64,000 nucleotides of DNA from Udeniomyces pyricola (taxonomy: Eukaryota; Basidiomycota; Tremellomycetes; Cystofilobasidiales; Mrakiaceae), in contig BCIK01000009.1 of the NCBI GenBank assembly GCA_039545295.1, forward strand, positions 578,744 through 642,743. The letters are read 5' to 3'. The notes under the pieces were generated by a model. The model was not told the DNA's origin. It did not search any database and saw nothing but the letters and a program-made list of their open reading frames with translations. Positions 38,201 to 50,514 of this stretch are shown piece by piece; the stretch's first letter is position 1; each line of letters starts with the position of its first letter. Position numbers and translations under genes: made by a program.

Positions 38201-39599
38201 CGATACCACATACATGTGTACGTTCCGTTGATCAACCGATCAGTTCTGCGAGAGCCCATCTTTCCGCTTTGTCTATACGACCGAACTGTTCTCTTGAAGG
38301 GTTTTCCTTTTTTTTTTTTTTTCTGCTGCGGAAGGAACTTACCGTAAATATGAAAGATGGGGAGAACGGCGAGGACGGAATCCTGAAGATCGAGTTTGGG
38401 CCACATCGTAGGTCCACAGCACGTGACGACATACGTCAGATTGGCATGCGTCGTCGAAACGCCTTTGGAAAGACCCGTCTGATCATAGAAAAAGAAGAAG
38501 AAGAAGAAAAGTAGTAAGGTCAGTAGAACGTTTGGGTTAGGAGAGCAAGAAGCGGGAGAAAAGAAAAGATGCAAAGCGAAAGAATCAGATTAAACGTGGA
38601 GGGGGTTTGATAATGAACCAAGATCCGAATGACCGGAGATCAAACGTCATGGCCGTATTATTTCCGGTCCGGATTCAACCGATCGATCCAAGCCAAGGTT
38701 ATCAGGAAGGAGACGACATCGATCTGTTCCCTACAGCTGCTCGACCTTCATATGTGCATAAAAGATGTACCACCACTTTCCTGTATCTCCCCTTGATAGC
38801 CAAGCCAAGACCCCTCCTTCTTCCGGAACAAGTCAAAACAAAAGAGCGAAATCCGGTCCCCCTCCCTTTTCAGACTCACCGTTCCAGACGAATAACAGAG
38901 CACCGCGACGTCTTCCGGGTTCTGTCTCTTCTCACCTCTCTCCCTCTCCAAGTTCCCGATCGATGCCTCGACCATCAACTGGCGATACGAATGGATCCCG
39001 TTGAGTTTCATGGTCTCATCCTCGACGAGTAACCAACACCTCGGTTTCCAAGTCTCGTCGGCAATGGCCGCTTCAGCCATACACCGCTCCAGTACCGGTA
39101 CGAGGTCCGGGTGGACAAAGATGAAGGCCGCGCGGGAATCCGAAAGTTGATGGGCGAGTTCAGGAGACGTATAGGAAGCGTTGGCGAGGGTGGGGATGAT
39201 GCCGAGTGGGGAGGCAAAGCATCCCAAGAGAGCAAGAACGAACGAGGGGCTATTGGGGGAAAAGATTAAGAGGGGAGTCTTGAGTTCGTCTGAGTTGGTG
39301 ACGTTCTCCGGGTTGGAATCGCTGTTGGTTGTAGAGGAAGGGGACTCGTGGCTAGGGATGAGGGGAACTAAAGGAGAGGACGACGAGGTATAGAGTCGGG
39401 TAAGACCGGCCGAGAGACTGAGAGCGGAGGCGTAGACTTGGGCTCGAGTCCATGTTTGTCTCGAGGCCGGATCGATGAGGGACGGATGGGTCGGAGGGGG
39501 CAGCTCTAGGGACGAGTTGTGTTGGCTACCGAAAAGGTAATCGAAAAAGTTTGTTTTGGGAACCGGGATGGCAGGATACTGTGAGGTATAGATGGTCAT
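35269..39599 (-). CDS. 4-coumarate-CoA-ligase-like acyl-CoA synthetase with peroxisomal signal
   Basis: ANL-family ligase that activates a carboxylic acid as acyl-AMP and then makes the CoA thioester. The start at 39599 is MTIYTSQYPAIPVPKTNFFD. Visible family motifs: SPNSPSFVLALLGCFASPLG; CYSSGT joined to TGLSKGVSTTHANL (ATP/AMP-binding loop); LAVLPIFHIYG; TIKYIISGAAPLG; MQIMQGYGLTE; GELWIRGGNVMKGYWRNP; GWFKTGDVATISDKGLYHIV; DRKKELIKYKGFQVAPAELE; and IPKSPAGKILRRQLRELA, which holds the catalytic Lys. The protein ends in RAKL, a type 1 peroxisomal targeting signal (AKL). Fungal members may act in fatty-acid side-chain breakdown, phenylpropanoid metabolism or secondary metabolism; the substrate cannot be read from sequence. 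Introns at 35400-35660, 36210-36485 and 37040-37440 carry many A, G and T homopolymers. The gene appears intact. No biosynthetic partners lie beside it. Confidence 0.9.
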
Positions 39600-41608
39600 G
39601 GTTCCAAGGGAGCTGGGGGAGGACGATGCGGGCGTCCTGGTGGATATGTATGGGAAGGCAAGAGTGACGATGGGGGTTCGATGTTGAAGAAGAGAAAGCG
39701 ACCGGGCCGTGCATCAGGACAAGAATCGAAAGAGAAAAGGGAATGGAGAGGTCTGGCCGTATGATCATATAATAGGTCCTGCGTGTACGTATATACTGAG
39801 AGCGACCGCGGTTCGATGGGCGGATATGTGTGGCCGGTGTATGATCCCAAAGGCGACGTCGCTCTTTCTGTCTCCGGCAATTGCGTGCAGTTAGCCGGTT
39901 CTCCACTGATCATGATCAATTTCATCATCAGGCGCATCCGGATCGATTATGACCTTGTCCTCACGCGATATGGTCCCTTTCCGACTGCACGTGCGGTGCT
40001 TCCCGACGTTCCACGGCCGATGACAGCCGGCATATATACAGTACAGTACAAACATCGACTAGTATCCTGCATTGACTCCTGCAAGCTGCCGCTTCTTGAT
40101 CACGCCTGCAGACGTATCGATCATATTACATCTGCCATATTCTCCCGGCCCTCGAATCTCGCAGGACCGTCTACTTTATACGCCTGGCGAAGGAACCCGA
40201 TCCTGATGATAAGCCACAATCTTTGTTCAAAGACGTATAGTACTACGTATTATCATCCCAACCGGATATCCTGTCATGAACACATCTACGGCCGTACGTC
40301 TGCGCGCACGCAAACAGCTAGCTATGGAAGCTAATCGCAGTGAGCAATCATATATATATATCTGAGGTTCCGATCCACTAGTTCGTCATACTCAATTTTG
40401 ACCCAGTCCTACACGAATTCGATCCTTCAATCTTGGGTTGCTCTTCTATGCCCTTTCTTTGACGTCCCATGGCTGGCTTGTCCAGCTGCACTTACGTACT
40501 AGTACAGTACGTCGGGTCAAGGCGATTGAGGCGCCATGAGCTATCTGCTATGAATATAAGTCGACCTGAGGATGACCTCGGCGAACGGGTGTCGCAATTC
40601 TAAAGCTGGCTACATAGCGCCTAGCCCGGCGTTCGTCGGATTAAGGATTGTGTTGATGCATACGTATGAGCAGATATGCATATGACTGATATGCGGGTCA
40701 TGGTCATGGTGGTCAGTCAGGCCAGTGATAGGTATGTACGTCCTGGAAGAAGATGAAGAAAAAGAAAGAAGAAGAAAGAAAGAAAGAAGAAAAAGAAATA
40801 ACGAGAAGCAAATCAACTGTATATATATGTTTGGCAGACGTAGTGCGAAGCTATCAACCCAGCATGCCTGGATGCGTTTAGTCGGGAACGGCCATGCTGA
40901 GAGACATCGTGTTTGTTTGCTGATCTGTTATGTCGTAAAAGGGAAAGGGGGTTAATATGAGGAATGAGTCGGATGAAAGGTAAGCAAGCCAGGGCTTGTC
41001 GATGCGTTGAAGAGACCAGAAACACAGGGGTGGAAGAAGAGGCCTAATCGAAGAACGAAAGCCATCATCGACAAGATTCGTCGACGTTAGACCAGTGAGT
41101 ACAAAGACAGACCATAGGGCTGAGAGAGTAAGTAAAAGATGACCTTTGATGGGCAACGAGAAAGTAGAAGAAGAGAGCGCGATTGGCAAGAGAAGACGAC
41201 AGTGGTGGAATCAAGGAGGGGTGTGAACGACCTGTGATTGTTCAAGGTGGTACTTAGGACCTCCTTCCTCCCCAGCTCACAACAAGACAAGTCTTGTGAG
41301 CTTCCGATATACAAGCTGTCCTGACTAGATCGTCATGTGTCAACCGACCGGTTCAGTCGGTGAGCACGCGTTTATGCAGTGTCAATCATAGTCGATTGGA
41401 CTGTATCAGTTCGATGAAGCCCCGAATGAGACGAACTGGGCCCATAAATAAACAGCGTGTACTGAGTGAACGAGTCATCTTCCGCTTTCCTGTCAGTTCA
41501 TTGGCGACCACCGGGTATTGAGTCAAAACGACAGGATAACGCATGTGAGAGTTGATGAACGCGACGAGTTTCGACCTTCTCCACCCTCTCTTCCTTCTTT
41601 CCTTCCAT
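39600..41608. other. Two-kilobase spacer upstream of acyl-CoA ligase
   Basis: Contains the ligase promoter. From about 39930 to 40720 there is repeat-like DNA rich in palindromic words (TACGTA, GTAC, CGATCG, TATATATATA near 40353), similar in style to the left end of the window. A GAAGAAAGAAAGAAAG tract lies at about 40760-40800. No gene could be supported. Confidence 0.5.
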
Positions 41609-42417
41609 TTACTTCTTGCCCGAAGACCTAGAAAACACACACATAAAGGAAGTAAAGACGATATCAACGTCGCGTCTTAGTGGGAAGGGGACCGAGCCAA
41701 AGAACCCAGACGGTCGAACACGAGGAGAAGGACGAAACGGCCGTACTTCTTGATGCCACCTCCGGGGGGTCCGCCCTTGGCGGCTAGAGGGCCGAGATAG
41801 ATGGTGGGAAGAACCAGAAGGGATGTTATCGTCAGTAAGGGGACAAGCAAGGGAAGTGAGGCCCCCACAGGAGGAAAGCGGTCGAAACAAACCCTTCTCC
41901 TTGGCAGCCTTCATCTCGGCAGCCTGGGCCTTTCGCTTCTCGAGCGCAGCGAGATCGTCCTAATGGTCAAACGAGCAGAACATGGTATCGACCACAGCAA
42001 CGGGAGAAGGAGAAGGGTAAGGAGATAAGCGAACGTTGGGAAGGGGGCAAAAGGGAACTACGGGAAAGGGCCAAGGGAAGGAAAGAGAGAGGCGAAAGGG
42101 GGGGAGGGGCCTGACCTCGTCGAGTTCCTTGACGTCCTTCTTGGGGGCCCTGTTGGATGAGGAACAGATCGATCGAGACGAAATAGGGGATGGATGGGTG
42201 GATGAATGAATGGGTGAGAATGATTAGATGCAAAGGCGTGAAGTAAAGTCGTCGAGACATGGGAGGGGGACACGACAAACTTGAGAGGCTTGAGCTTTCC
42301 ACCTGAGACAAGACGAGGATGAGAAGGGGTCAGTGGATGATGTAGAAGGAAAGAGAGAGCGCAAGGAGAGAAATGTAGAGAAGGAAGGGAGGGAGAGTAA
42401 CCTTGTCGACCGGACAT
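41609..42417 (-). CDS. TMA7: TMA7, translation-machinery-associated small protein
   Basis: A protein of about 64 residues spread over six small exons. The start at 42417 reads MSGRQ, then GGKLKPLK, APKKDVKELDE, DDLAALEKRKAQAAEMKAA (about 41957-41893), AAKGGPPGGGIKK, and SSGKK with the stop at 41609-41611. The pattern MSGR-GGK-KPLK, KK-x-KELDEDD, and a Gly-rich GGGIKKSGKK end is diagnostic of TMA7, a very basic eukaryotic protein found with ribosomes in yeast. Phases agree at each join I checked (for example AA-gtacgg to tag-GTCTTCG). It shares an upstream region with MBF1. Confidence 0.93.
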
Positions 42418-42905
42418 GTTGATTGAATGAAGGATGGGTTGAGGGAGGGAGAGGAAAGGGGGAGGAAGGTGTAAGTTCTTTAATTGGTTTGGGTCAGAGA
42501 ACGAAAGTCAACGTCAACGCCAGTTCAGAAAACGTCACACCCAAACAGAATCGACAGAGCGAAACACAGCAACCATTCCCACACACTCACTCTCACTTAC
42601 TCACCCACTCACTCACTCACACTCACATCACCCATATCCTCTTTCCTTTCACGTGAGCCCCCCCCCCCTCCGTCCCCTTTCTCTTCCGCCTCCGTACTGC
42701 ATGCACATCTCTCCACCTTCAGTCTCTTGCCTCCCCTCCCACGACCATCCTTGCTCTTGATCCGCTTCTCACTTTCCTTCAAGACACCGTCCCCTTGCCC
42801 TCCACCATGACGGCCCTGCTTACTTCCACCTTTGCTTTTCCTTGCCACTCACCTCGCATATAGCCCACCCACCACCCTCAACCCTACCCAAACCACACCA
42901 CCAAC
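42418..42905. promoter_or_regulatory. Divergent promoter region, TMA7 and MBF1
   Basis: 488 bases between opposed start codons. On the + strand it is strongly pyrimidine-rich, with a CACTCACTCACT-type tract at about 42580-42625 and a C run near 42659. Such CT tracts are common just upstream of highly expressed fungal genes. Confidence 0.5.
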
Positions 42906-44203
42906 ATGTCCGACTGGGATTCCGTCACTGTGTAAGCATACCTGCCCACCTAGCCCTCACATCCCATAAACTCCAGAGCTTGCTCGTCTAATCTGTTCCC
43001 TTGCCGCCACTCTTTTCTCTGTCCCTCTGTCCCGCTCGCTTCTCGCTTTTGCTGTCCTCCCATCCCCTTCCGATCTCCCCCCCCCCCCCNCCTTTGCCAT
43101 CCATCCTTGTGCTCTTACGTCACGCCTACGCCATCACTCCTTCTCTTCTCCCCTCCCATCCCCACCCCCTCTCATCACCGATCTTGCATCACCCTCATCA
43201 CATCGATCCCTCTCTGCCTCTCATCACCATCACGCTACGTGCAGTATTGGCTCCAAGGCCCGACGACCAGCGGTCGCCAAGACTGAGGCTCAGCTCAACG
43301 CTGCCCGACGACAGGGTCTCGCCATCGACTCGACTTCCAAGGGAGCCTCCAACAAGGTCCACGGTCAGTCTTGTCTTCATGCTGTCTTTCTCATGGCTAC
43401 ACCATCTAGATCATCGTTACGGAGCTAAGAGATGAACCGACAAGGAACATGATCGGGACTTTGACTTTTGAGACTCTTTTGAGGCTGACGTGTCACTTGC
43501 GCTACTCTTGCTGCCCTGCCTCCCATCCCCTCCCCTCCCCGTCCCGCTTTATCTTTCCCTTACGCTTCCTTCTCTGCTGCATCTTGGTTATCATCATTTT
43601 TCCCCTGTGCGATCCTCATCTAGTCCCTGACCACCAGCGAATCGCTGCGCTTGACCGAGACGATGAGGCCAAGCCTCCTGCCACTGTCAACCCTTCGTAT
43701 GTCCTCATGTCTTTTTCTGTCGCTTCCTGACGACGTGCCTTGTTCTTTTCCCTGCTCTGCACACTAAACCCACACACACATACCTTCCTCTCTCTCTCTC
43801 TCTCTCTCTCTTCCTCATCACATTCGTCCCTATTCAGCGTCGGTGTCGCTATGTCCAAAGCTCGAATGGAGCACAAGAACGCCGAGGGCAAGTCGATGAC
43901 CCAGAAGGAGCTTGCTACCAAGGTCAACGAGAAGCCAAGTGTCATTCAGGAGTACGAGAGCGGTAAAGCTAGTAAGTCTATCTTTTGAGTGTAGCGTTCT
44001 TTGCGTGCTTCCGAACCTACTCTGCTTGTCCTCGTTACACACGATGCGAATGGTCATGCTGACGACGTTAATGTGTCCTTTGCGTTTGTGTAGTTCCCAA
44101 CCCTGCACTCCTGGCCAAGCTTGAGCGAGCGCTCGGTGTCAAGCTTCGAGGAGACCCCGCCAAGATTGGCACTCCCCTCGGCAAGCCCGGAGCCAAGAAG
44201 TAA
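42906..44203 (+). CDS. MBF1: Multiprotein bridging factor 1
   Basis: MBF1 is a conserved coactivator linking activators with TBP; in yeast it also binds stalled ribosomes and protects reading frame. Exon 1 is MSDWDSVTV (start 42906). It joins in phase to IGSKARRPAVAKTEAQLNAA and RRQGLAIDSTSKGASNKVH (MBF1 N-terminal domain). Later exons give QRIAALDRDDEAKPPATVNP, then the helix-turn-helix domain: MTQKELATKVNEKPSVIQEY, ESGKAIPNPALLAKLERALG, VKLRG, ending in PLGKPGAKK with the stop at 44201-44203. All domain parts are present and the length is as expected (about 150 residues). Confidence 0.97.
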
Positions 44204-45169
44204 ACGCAGAGTACCGATCAAAAACAAAACAAAAATAAATATCAAGTTAAATGAACGTATCGAGTCGAGTAGTTTAGGATCGTCGGTCGGATGCACGGTC
44301 GGATGGTTGCGTGGCATGAGGGCAGGGCGGAACAGACGTTGATGATCCTTATGACTGGCGGAGAGCTGTAAGGCTGGAAGGATGGGAGAAGGAAAGCATG
44401 GGTTTCTATTTGTGTCTCTAGACTCTGATTTGCTTCTCCCCTCATGACTAGTAGTAGCTTTGTTTGTTCTGGTTGTCCCTTTTTCTTGTTCGTTTCTTCC
44501 TGTGCTGTTGTTTCCCCATCTTCCTCTCCCATCTTCTGTCTCGCTTTGCTTCTCTGTGCTTGTCATCCGTCGAGTGTGGCGTAATGCAAATGTGTATTGG
44601 TAGCTGGAACTGTCTGGTCTTGATCGCTCTGAGTCAAGATGGTATGCCCAATGAGTAACATTGCATAGGTGTGACTTTGTATAATAAAAAAATTGAAAAA
44701 AAAAAAAAAAGATAACTCCCACACACATCAGATCGAAAGAGATGCGCATGCTAATTCGTCATCATGACCTGAGTTGGCGGTAATGTATCTACTCTAGACT
44801 GCCGGAGATCCCCATTGGCTTCGAATTGAATGCAACTTGCTTGAAACGTTTCTGTTGCGGGAAACCACCAAACCAAATCACACCGACGTGCAGCAGCACC
44901 GAGTATCACAACGCTAGCCAGCGACCGACGACTTGCAGGCCATCCACCACGTCTCCATCTTTCCGTTCTCCCTCGACATCACACCACCTACACCCATACG
45001 CTATCCAACTCGTCCATCCTCATCATCATCATCAAATCACTGCTATTCTCACCCTTCCTCTCCCGCCCATACGACGCGATCGCACTCGACATTCATCGCC
45101 CTCGGCTTCCAACCCATCCTTTAATCTTACCCTTTCTCCTTACGTTACGCACCTCGCTCCCGGACCAAC
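44204..45169. other. Spacer between MBF1 and gamma-tubulin
   Basis: Includes an A/T-rich stretch just after the MBF1 stop (AATAAATAT near 44234, a likely 3' end signal), an A run near 44697-44710, and a pyrimidine-rich promoter before 45170. No gene seen. Confidence 0.5.
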
Positions 45170-46374
45170 ATGCCACGTGAACTCATCACGCTCCAAGTAG
45201 GTTCCCCCTCTCTCTCTCTGACCTTATATAGTTGTTCTCAATCGAACATCGTGGAGGTTGTAGCATGCCGAGGCGAGAAAGGGAGCGGAGGAGGTCTTGG
45301 TTCTCCCACGCGTCTCGCTATCGAAAGCTACGCGTCTCTCTCTCCCTCTCCTTTGCCCCCCCCCCCCCTTTCTTCGTCTACGCTTGCCTTTGGCCAACCT
45401 GATGACCCCACACACCTTGCTTCACATCACCTCTCACATATCTCCTCCTCCTACCCATCCTTCTACTCCCGCACATATGCATGCATCTTCATCTTGGCCC
45501 TCGCCCATTCTGCTTTCTGAGCTGTTTCCCTTGTCTGACACCCCTTGGATCCATCCCCCCTTGATTCTTCCATCAGGCAGGTCAATGCGGGAACCAAAGT
45601 TCGTCTTTCCTTCTTTCGTTTCTACCTCGATCGATCCAAATCCTCATCCTCCCTATCTTCACGTGGGAACACAAAGGAAGGTGGGGGGGGGGTGTTACCT
45701 TTGTTTTCATTTGGCTTCCTTGAAAATGAGCTTTCGTCTTGGTTCGAAACGCACACCCGAGATCCCGCACGCAGCAGCAGCAGCTGCCCTATCGGATCGT
45801 GTTTGCTAATCTTTCTTCCTCCCATTCCCTGTTTCCTTATGGAAACGATCAGTCGGGACTGAGGTACGTTGAATTCCACCAAACTTTCTTGCGTTTCCTT
45901 CCAAAGGAGGGATCGATCCACAAAAGCATGGAACCGGAACGAATCCAACCAACGCCTTGCTATGGAATTCTATCCAACTCATTAACGACCCACCTCTCTC
46001 TCTCTCTTCCTGTGCGTTTGGATACTCATTGCCTTTTGACTTGTCCTGCCGCTCTTTTAAATCCACCCCATCTTCACCCGCTCGCTCGCCTCTGTCATAA
46101 ACGACTTTGAATCTTTTTTATTTTTGTTTTTATTTTCGATCGGTCGGGTTTAGTTTTGGCAACGACTCTGCGCAGAGGTGAGTCAAGCTCTCACTAAAAA
46201 CCTATGACCTTCCGAATATCTTCTTTCTTCCCCCCCCCCTCCACTCTTCCTAATCCCCCCCTGGTTTGGTTTTTTTTCCTGACTTTCTCGTTTCCTACTT
46301 AACCCTTACCTGACCCTCACCTTTTCTCTCTTTCTCTATCTCTCTCTTGGTTTTGTTTTTGTTTCGTGTGTGTT

Positions 46375-46417
<43 letters not shown>

Positions 46418-49400
46418 GTCACGCATCTTAGCATGGGATCTCCAAAGACGGTATCCTCGAAGACTTTGCGACGGAAGGCGGGGATCGCAAGGACGTGTTC
46501 TTTTACCAGGCCGACGACGAGCATTATATCCCGAGGGCTATCTTGGTCGATTTGGAACCGAGGGTATGGCCTTTTCTTTTCTTTTCTTGTCTTTTTATCG
46601 GTATTTTCTGGGGAGAGGAGGGAGGGGATGAGAGTTGTCTCTGTGTTTTGGATCGTGAGAGAGGGGGGGGGGAGGGTCACTGTGGGTGGATGAAGTAGGA
46701 GAGTGAAGGGTTTGCGAGGGTGTGGGCTATGTGAAGAATCACACATGCCGAGAGGGAATCTCAGCCCCCCCCCCCCCCAAANAAAAAAAAACAGGACTCA
46801 ACACGCTCCCTCCTCGTCTCCCTTCGTGTTCGTCCAACCTCAGGTCATCAACAACATCAAGACCTCCCCTTTTGCGAACCTGTACAATCCAGAGAACATT
46901 TACATGTCCAAAGGCGGCGGCGGGGCCGGTAACAATTGGGCCATGGGTTACCATGCGGGCGAGGCGATTTACGAAGAGTTGTTTGATATGATTGATAGAG
47001 AGGCGGATGGGAGTGATAGTTTGGAGGTAAGACAATTTCCTTTCCTTTCTTTTCGTCTCTCTCGTTTCTTGCTTCCTCGAGGGTGTTGTTTCTTTCTCTC
47101 TCATAGCGGCAAGGGGACGGGGGGGGGGGCACAGAAAGCGCAGAGAGGTGAGGTGAAATGAGAAAAAGAGGAAGACTTTGAGTGAGGAGATGTAACAAGC
47201 TGGACTAGTTCTGTGTATCAAGCCTTTGTTAAAGATCTTTTTTAATACAATAAGAAGAGCCGTAGATTACTACTACATTTGAACTGTTTTCTTTCTCATC
47301 TCACCTGTTCCGTCTTATTCATCTCGCCTGTATTTTTCCTTTTGTTGTCCGTTTGGTTTGTTTCATCACCATCATCTGTGTTTGTGTTTTTTCTCTTGCA
47401 GGGCTTCATGCTTCTTCATTCCATAGCCGGCGGGACTGGTTCCGGTCTAGGTTCCTTCCTCCTCGAACGTCTCAACGATCGGTTCCCCAAGAAACTCATC
47501 CAAACCTACTCCGTCTTTCCCGACCACGAATCGTCCGACGTCGTCGTCCAACCGTACAACTCGGTGCTCGCGATGAAACGCTTGACGAATCATGCCGACA
47601 GTGTCGTTGTGTTGGATAATGCCGCCCTCGCTAGGTTGGCGGTGAGTAAGTTGGGCGTCCATCAGGCTAGCTTCGTTCAGACTAATCAATTGGTAAGTCG
47701 TTGAAAGTTTGATTCTTCTTTTTCATATATCTATTTGGTTCCTCCCTTGGCTTGGGAAAGAATGAAGGACTAGGTTTTGCTTGGTTCTCTTTTTACTCCC
47801 AGATCTATCCTGGCTGATATCGCCCGGTTCCTATACACTCTCTCCTTATATCCTGGTCTCGACCTCAAAACGCGCCATCGGTCTATCTCTTATCCATCCA
47901 CTCTCTTTCCTACCCCGTCCTTCCTTCTCTTTCTCCCCCTCGCCCTCCTTCCTCTGAGTCCTGCTTCTGACTCAATCAGGTCTCGACCGTCATGTCCGCC
48001 TCGACCGCGACGCTGCGATACCCAGGTTACATGAACAATGATCTCGTCGGCATCATTGCCTCACTCGTTCCAACTCCTCGATGCCACTTCCTCTCGACGT
48101 CGTATACGCCGTTCACAAACGTTTCGGATGTACGTGCCTTTTTTTTTTCGTTTGTTTGGTTGCTGGTTACTGTCGTTGTCTTCTTCGTCCTTGCGGTTCT
48201 TTTCTTCTCCTTCTTTTCCTTTTATTCTTGGTTTGAGGTGGCTGGTCGTTTACATTGGTGGGGAAGGGAGAAGGATGGAATGAGAAAAGAGGGAGGTTTT
48301 CTGGGGGGGTTTCGATGAGTTTTTGGTGGTAGAAGATGGCTCCATCAACCTTCCATAAGCCGAACTAACCCTTCATTTGCTTTTTTCTTTTCTTGCTTCC
48401 TTTGCCCTCCTCTTATCCCTTTTTTTTTTATTCGCTTTCTTCTATCCCATCGTTCGCTCTCCCTTGGTTTTTGAACTCTCTCACTCCCGAACAACGGATG
48501 ATGATCAAACCCATCCGCATGTCCTATTTCTTCAGGCGAAACCGATCCGGAAAACGACGGTGCTCGACGTGATGCTCCGGTTGCTCCAGCCCAAGAACCG
48601 AATGGTCACGACGACGCCGACGAAATCGTCGTGCTTCATTGCCTCGCTTGCCATCATCCAAGGCGAGGTTGATCCAACCGATGTGAGGAAATCTGTTTTT
48701 TTTTGTCTTGCTTTTATCCGATTCGAAGAAGAAGAAGAAGGAGGAGAAAAACAAAAGCTTCGTTTCCAAGTTCTGGTATATATATAAAAAACTTGACAGG
48801 CAAGAAGAGCGTCAAAGTTTCTGGGTTCTGTTCCTTGTTTTGAATCGACTCCTCATACTTTTCACTTCTTCCCTCTTTCTCCCTCATCTTTCCCCCTTTT
48901 TTCTTCGCTCTCCCCTTGCTTTTTTTTTGTCAGGTTCACAAATCGTTGCTCCGGATTCGAGAACGTCACCTCGTCAACTTCATCCCTTGGGGACCGGCTT
49001 CAATCCAAGTCGCACTCACGCGCAAGTCGCCGTACATCCCGACGAGTCATCGCGTCAGCGGCGTCATGCTTGGAAACCATACGAGTATCGCTAGTGTGAG
49101 TGTCGACGACGTCGTCTTTTCCCTTTCATTGATTGGGTGTATTTTTTGTTTCTTTTTTTTAGCTTTCTTCTTTACTTTTTCTACGTTTTTCTTGGGAGAC
49201 GAAGGAGGAGGAGGGGGGGGGGTATTTCATTTTATTGATCTCTCTTCATCGCCGTTACCTTTCCCTCCCTTCCTCCCTCTTCGACTTTTCTTCTCTTCAC
49301 CTACCTCCCCTCTCCCCCTCCCTCTTCCTTTGCTTTTTTTTTCATTACACCTCAACACTGACACACGTGCAATATACAGCTCTTCAAACGGACGTTGCAC

Positions 49401-50063
49401 CATTACGACATGCTCAAGAAACGCGGGGCGTACATCGATCAGTATAAGAAAGAGGATATGTTCCGTGATGGGTTGGAGGAGTTTGATGATTCGAGGTTCG
49501 TTCCCTCTCCTCCTCCTTTTTTTTTCCTCTGGGTTTTTTTTTGCTTTTCGTTTCGGTTTGGTTTGGTTTGGTTTGTTAAGAGGAGGAGAGAATGAATGGA
49601 ACGGGTTCGAGGAGAGAACGGAGAAGAGAAATCAGAGGAAACGCCATTCAAAAAAGACGGATCATGTATACATGTGATAAAGATGATGAATCGTTTGACT
49701 CATTAACACTCCCCCCCCCCCCTATCCCCCGCCCCTTTCACCTTCCCCTACCCAAATCCCCTTCTCCCTCTTCTTGTTCTTTTTTTTTGTTTACACGACC
49801 CAACTGCTGGACTTGAATTCTTCCTGCCTTCTCTCACACACACACAATCTAATCTCCTCTTGTCCACTATCATCACCTTCCATTCCATTCTCGCATACTC
49901 CTTCCGCCCCCCCCCCTTCCTTCGGTCCCTTCTGTCCCCATCAACTAGGAGTGTCGTCCAGGAACTTTACGAGGAATATCGCGCGTGCGAGCAACCGGAA
50001 TACGTCGATTATGGGACGGCCACCAAAGAAGGCGTTAGGGAGAAGAAGAGGGAGGGAGAGTGA
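45170..50063 (+). CDS. Gamma-tubulin
   Basis: Nucleates microtubules at spindle pole bodies. The first exons are very short: 45170-45196 (MPRELITLQ), 45577-45598 (AGQCGNQ), 45853-45863 (completes IGTE), and 46154-46177 (FWQRLCAE). Then [20 protein letters not shown] and [13 protein letters not shown] (46432-46563), [40 protein letters not shown], and [20 protein letters not shown] (GTP-binding loop, about 47419-47478). These are followed by [113 protein letters not shown], and [20 protein letters not shown], with the stop at 50061-50063. It reads as a complete gamma-tubulin of about 450-470 residues. Introns hold (GT)n near 46372-46414 and several G/C runs, one with an ambiguous base at 46782. 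Confidence 0.97.
46372..46414 (+). repeat. GT dinucleotide microsatellite in gamma-tubulin intron 4
   Basis: Nearly pure TG/GT repeat of about 17-20 units within the intron between the 24-nt exon and the HGISKDG exon. Confidence 0.9.
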
Positions 50064-50343
50064 GTAGTAGGGGTGATTGATGACTCAGGCCACAGGAGCG
50101 CGCGCGCCCGAGGGGTTGGAAAGAAGAAAAAAAAGAAAGGAAAGAAATTGGGTTGCGTTTCTGCTTCACTTGATCCTCCCCCCCCCTTCTTGTCCTTCTT
50201 CCTTTCTTTGCCGTATGGTTTTTCTTTTTTTTCGGGGGGAGGGGGGGGGGTGTCTCCTTCCTCTCTCACTCACACCCGTGGGCGCACATGACCCATATTG
50301 AGACTCTTTCTTGCTTTCTGTCCATGCGGAAAAGTTTCTTCCT

Positions 50344-50375
<32 letters not shown>

Positions 50376-50471
50376 CGTTTTCTTTGTGAGGGGTGGGGGA
50401 AGAGTGTCTGTCTGTTTTTCCACTCCTTTTGGGCGGATGGAGATGGCTTGATGGGTCGTTGAGTCGAATGG

Positions 50472-50514
<43 letters not shown>

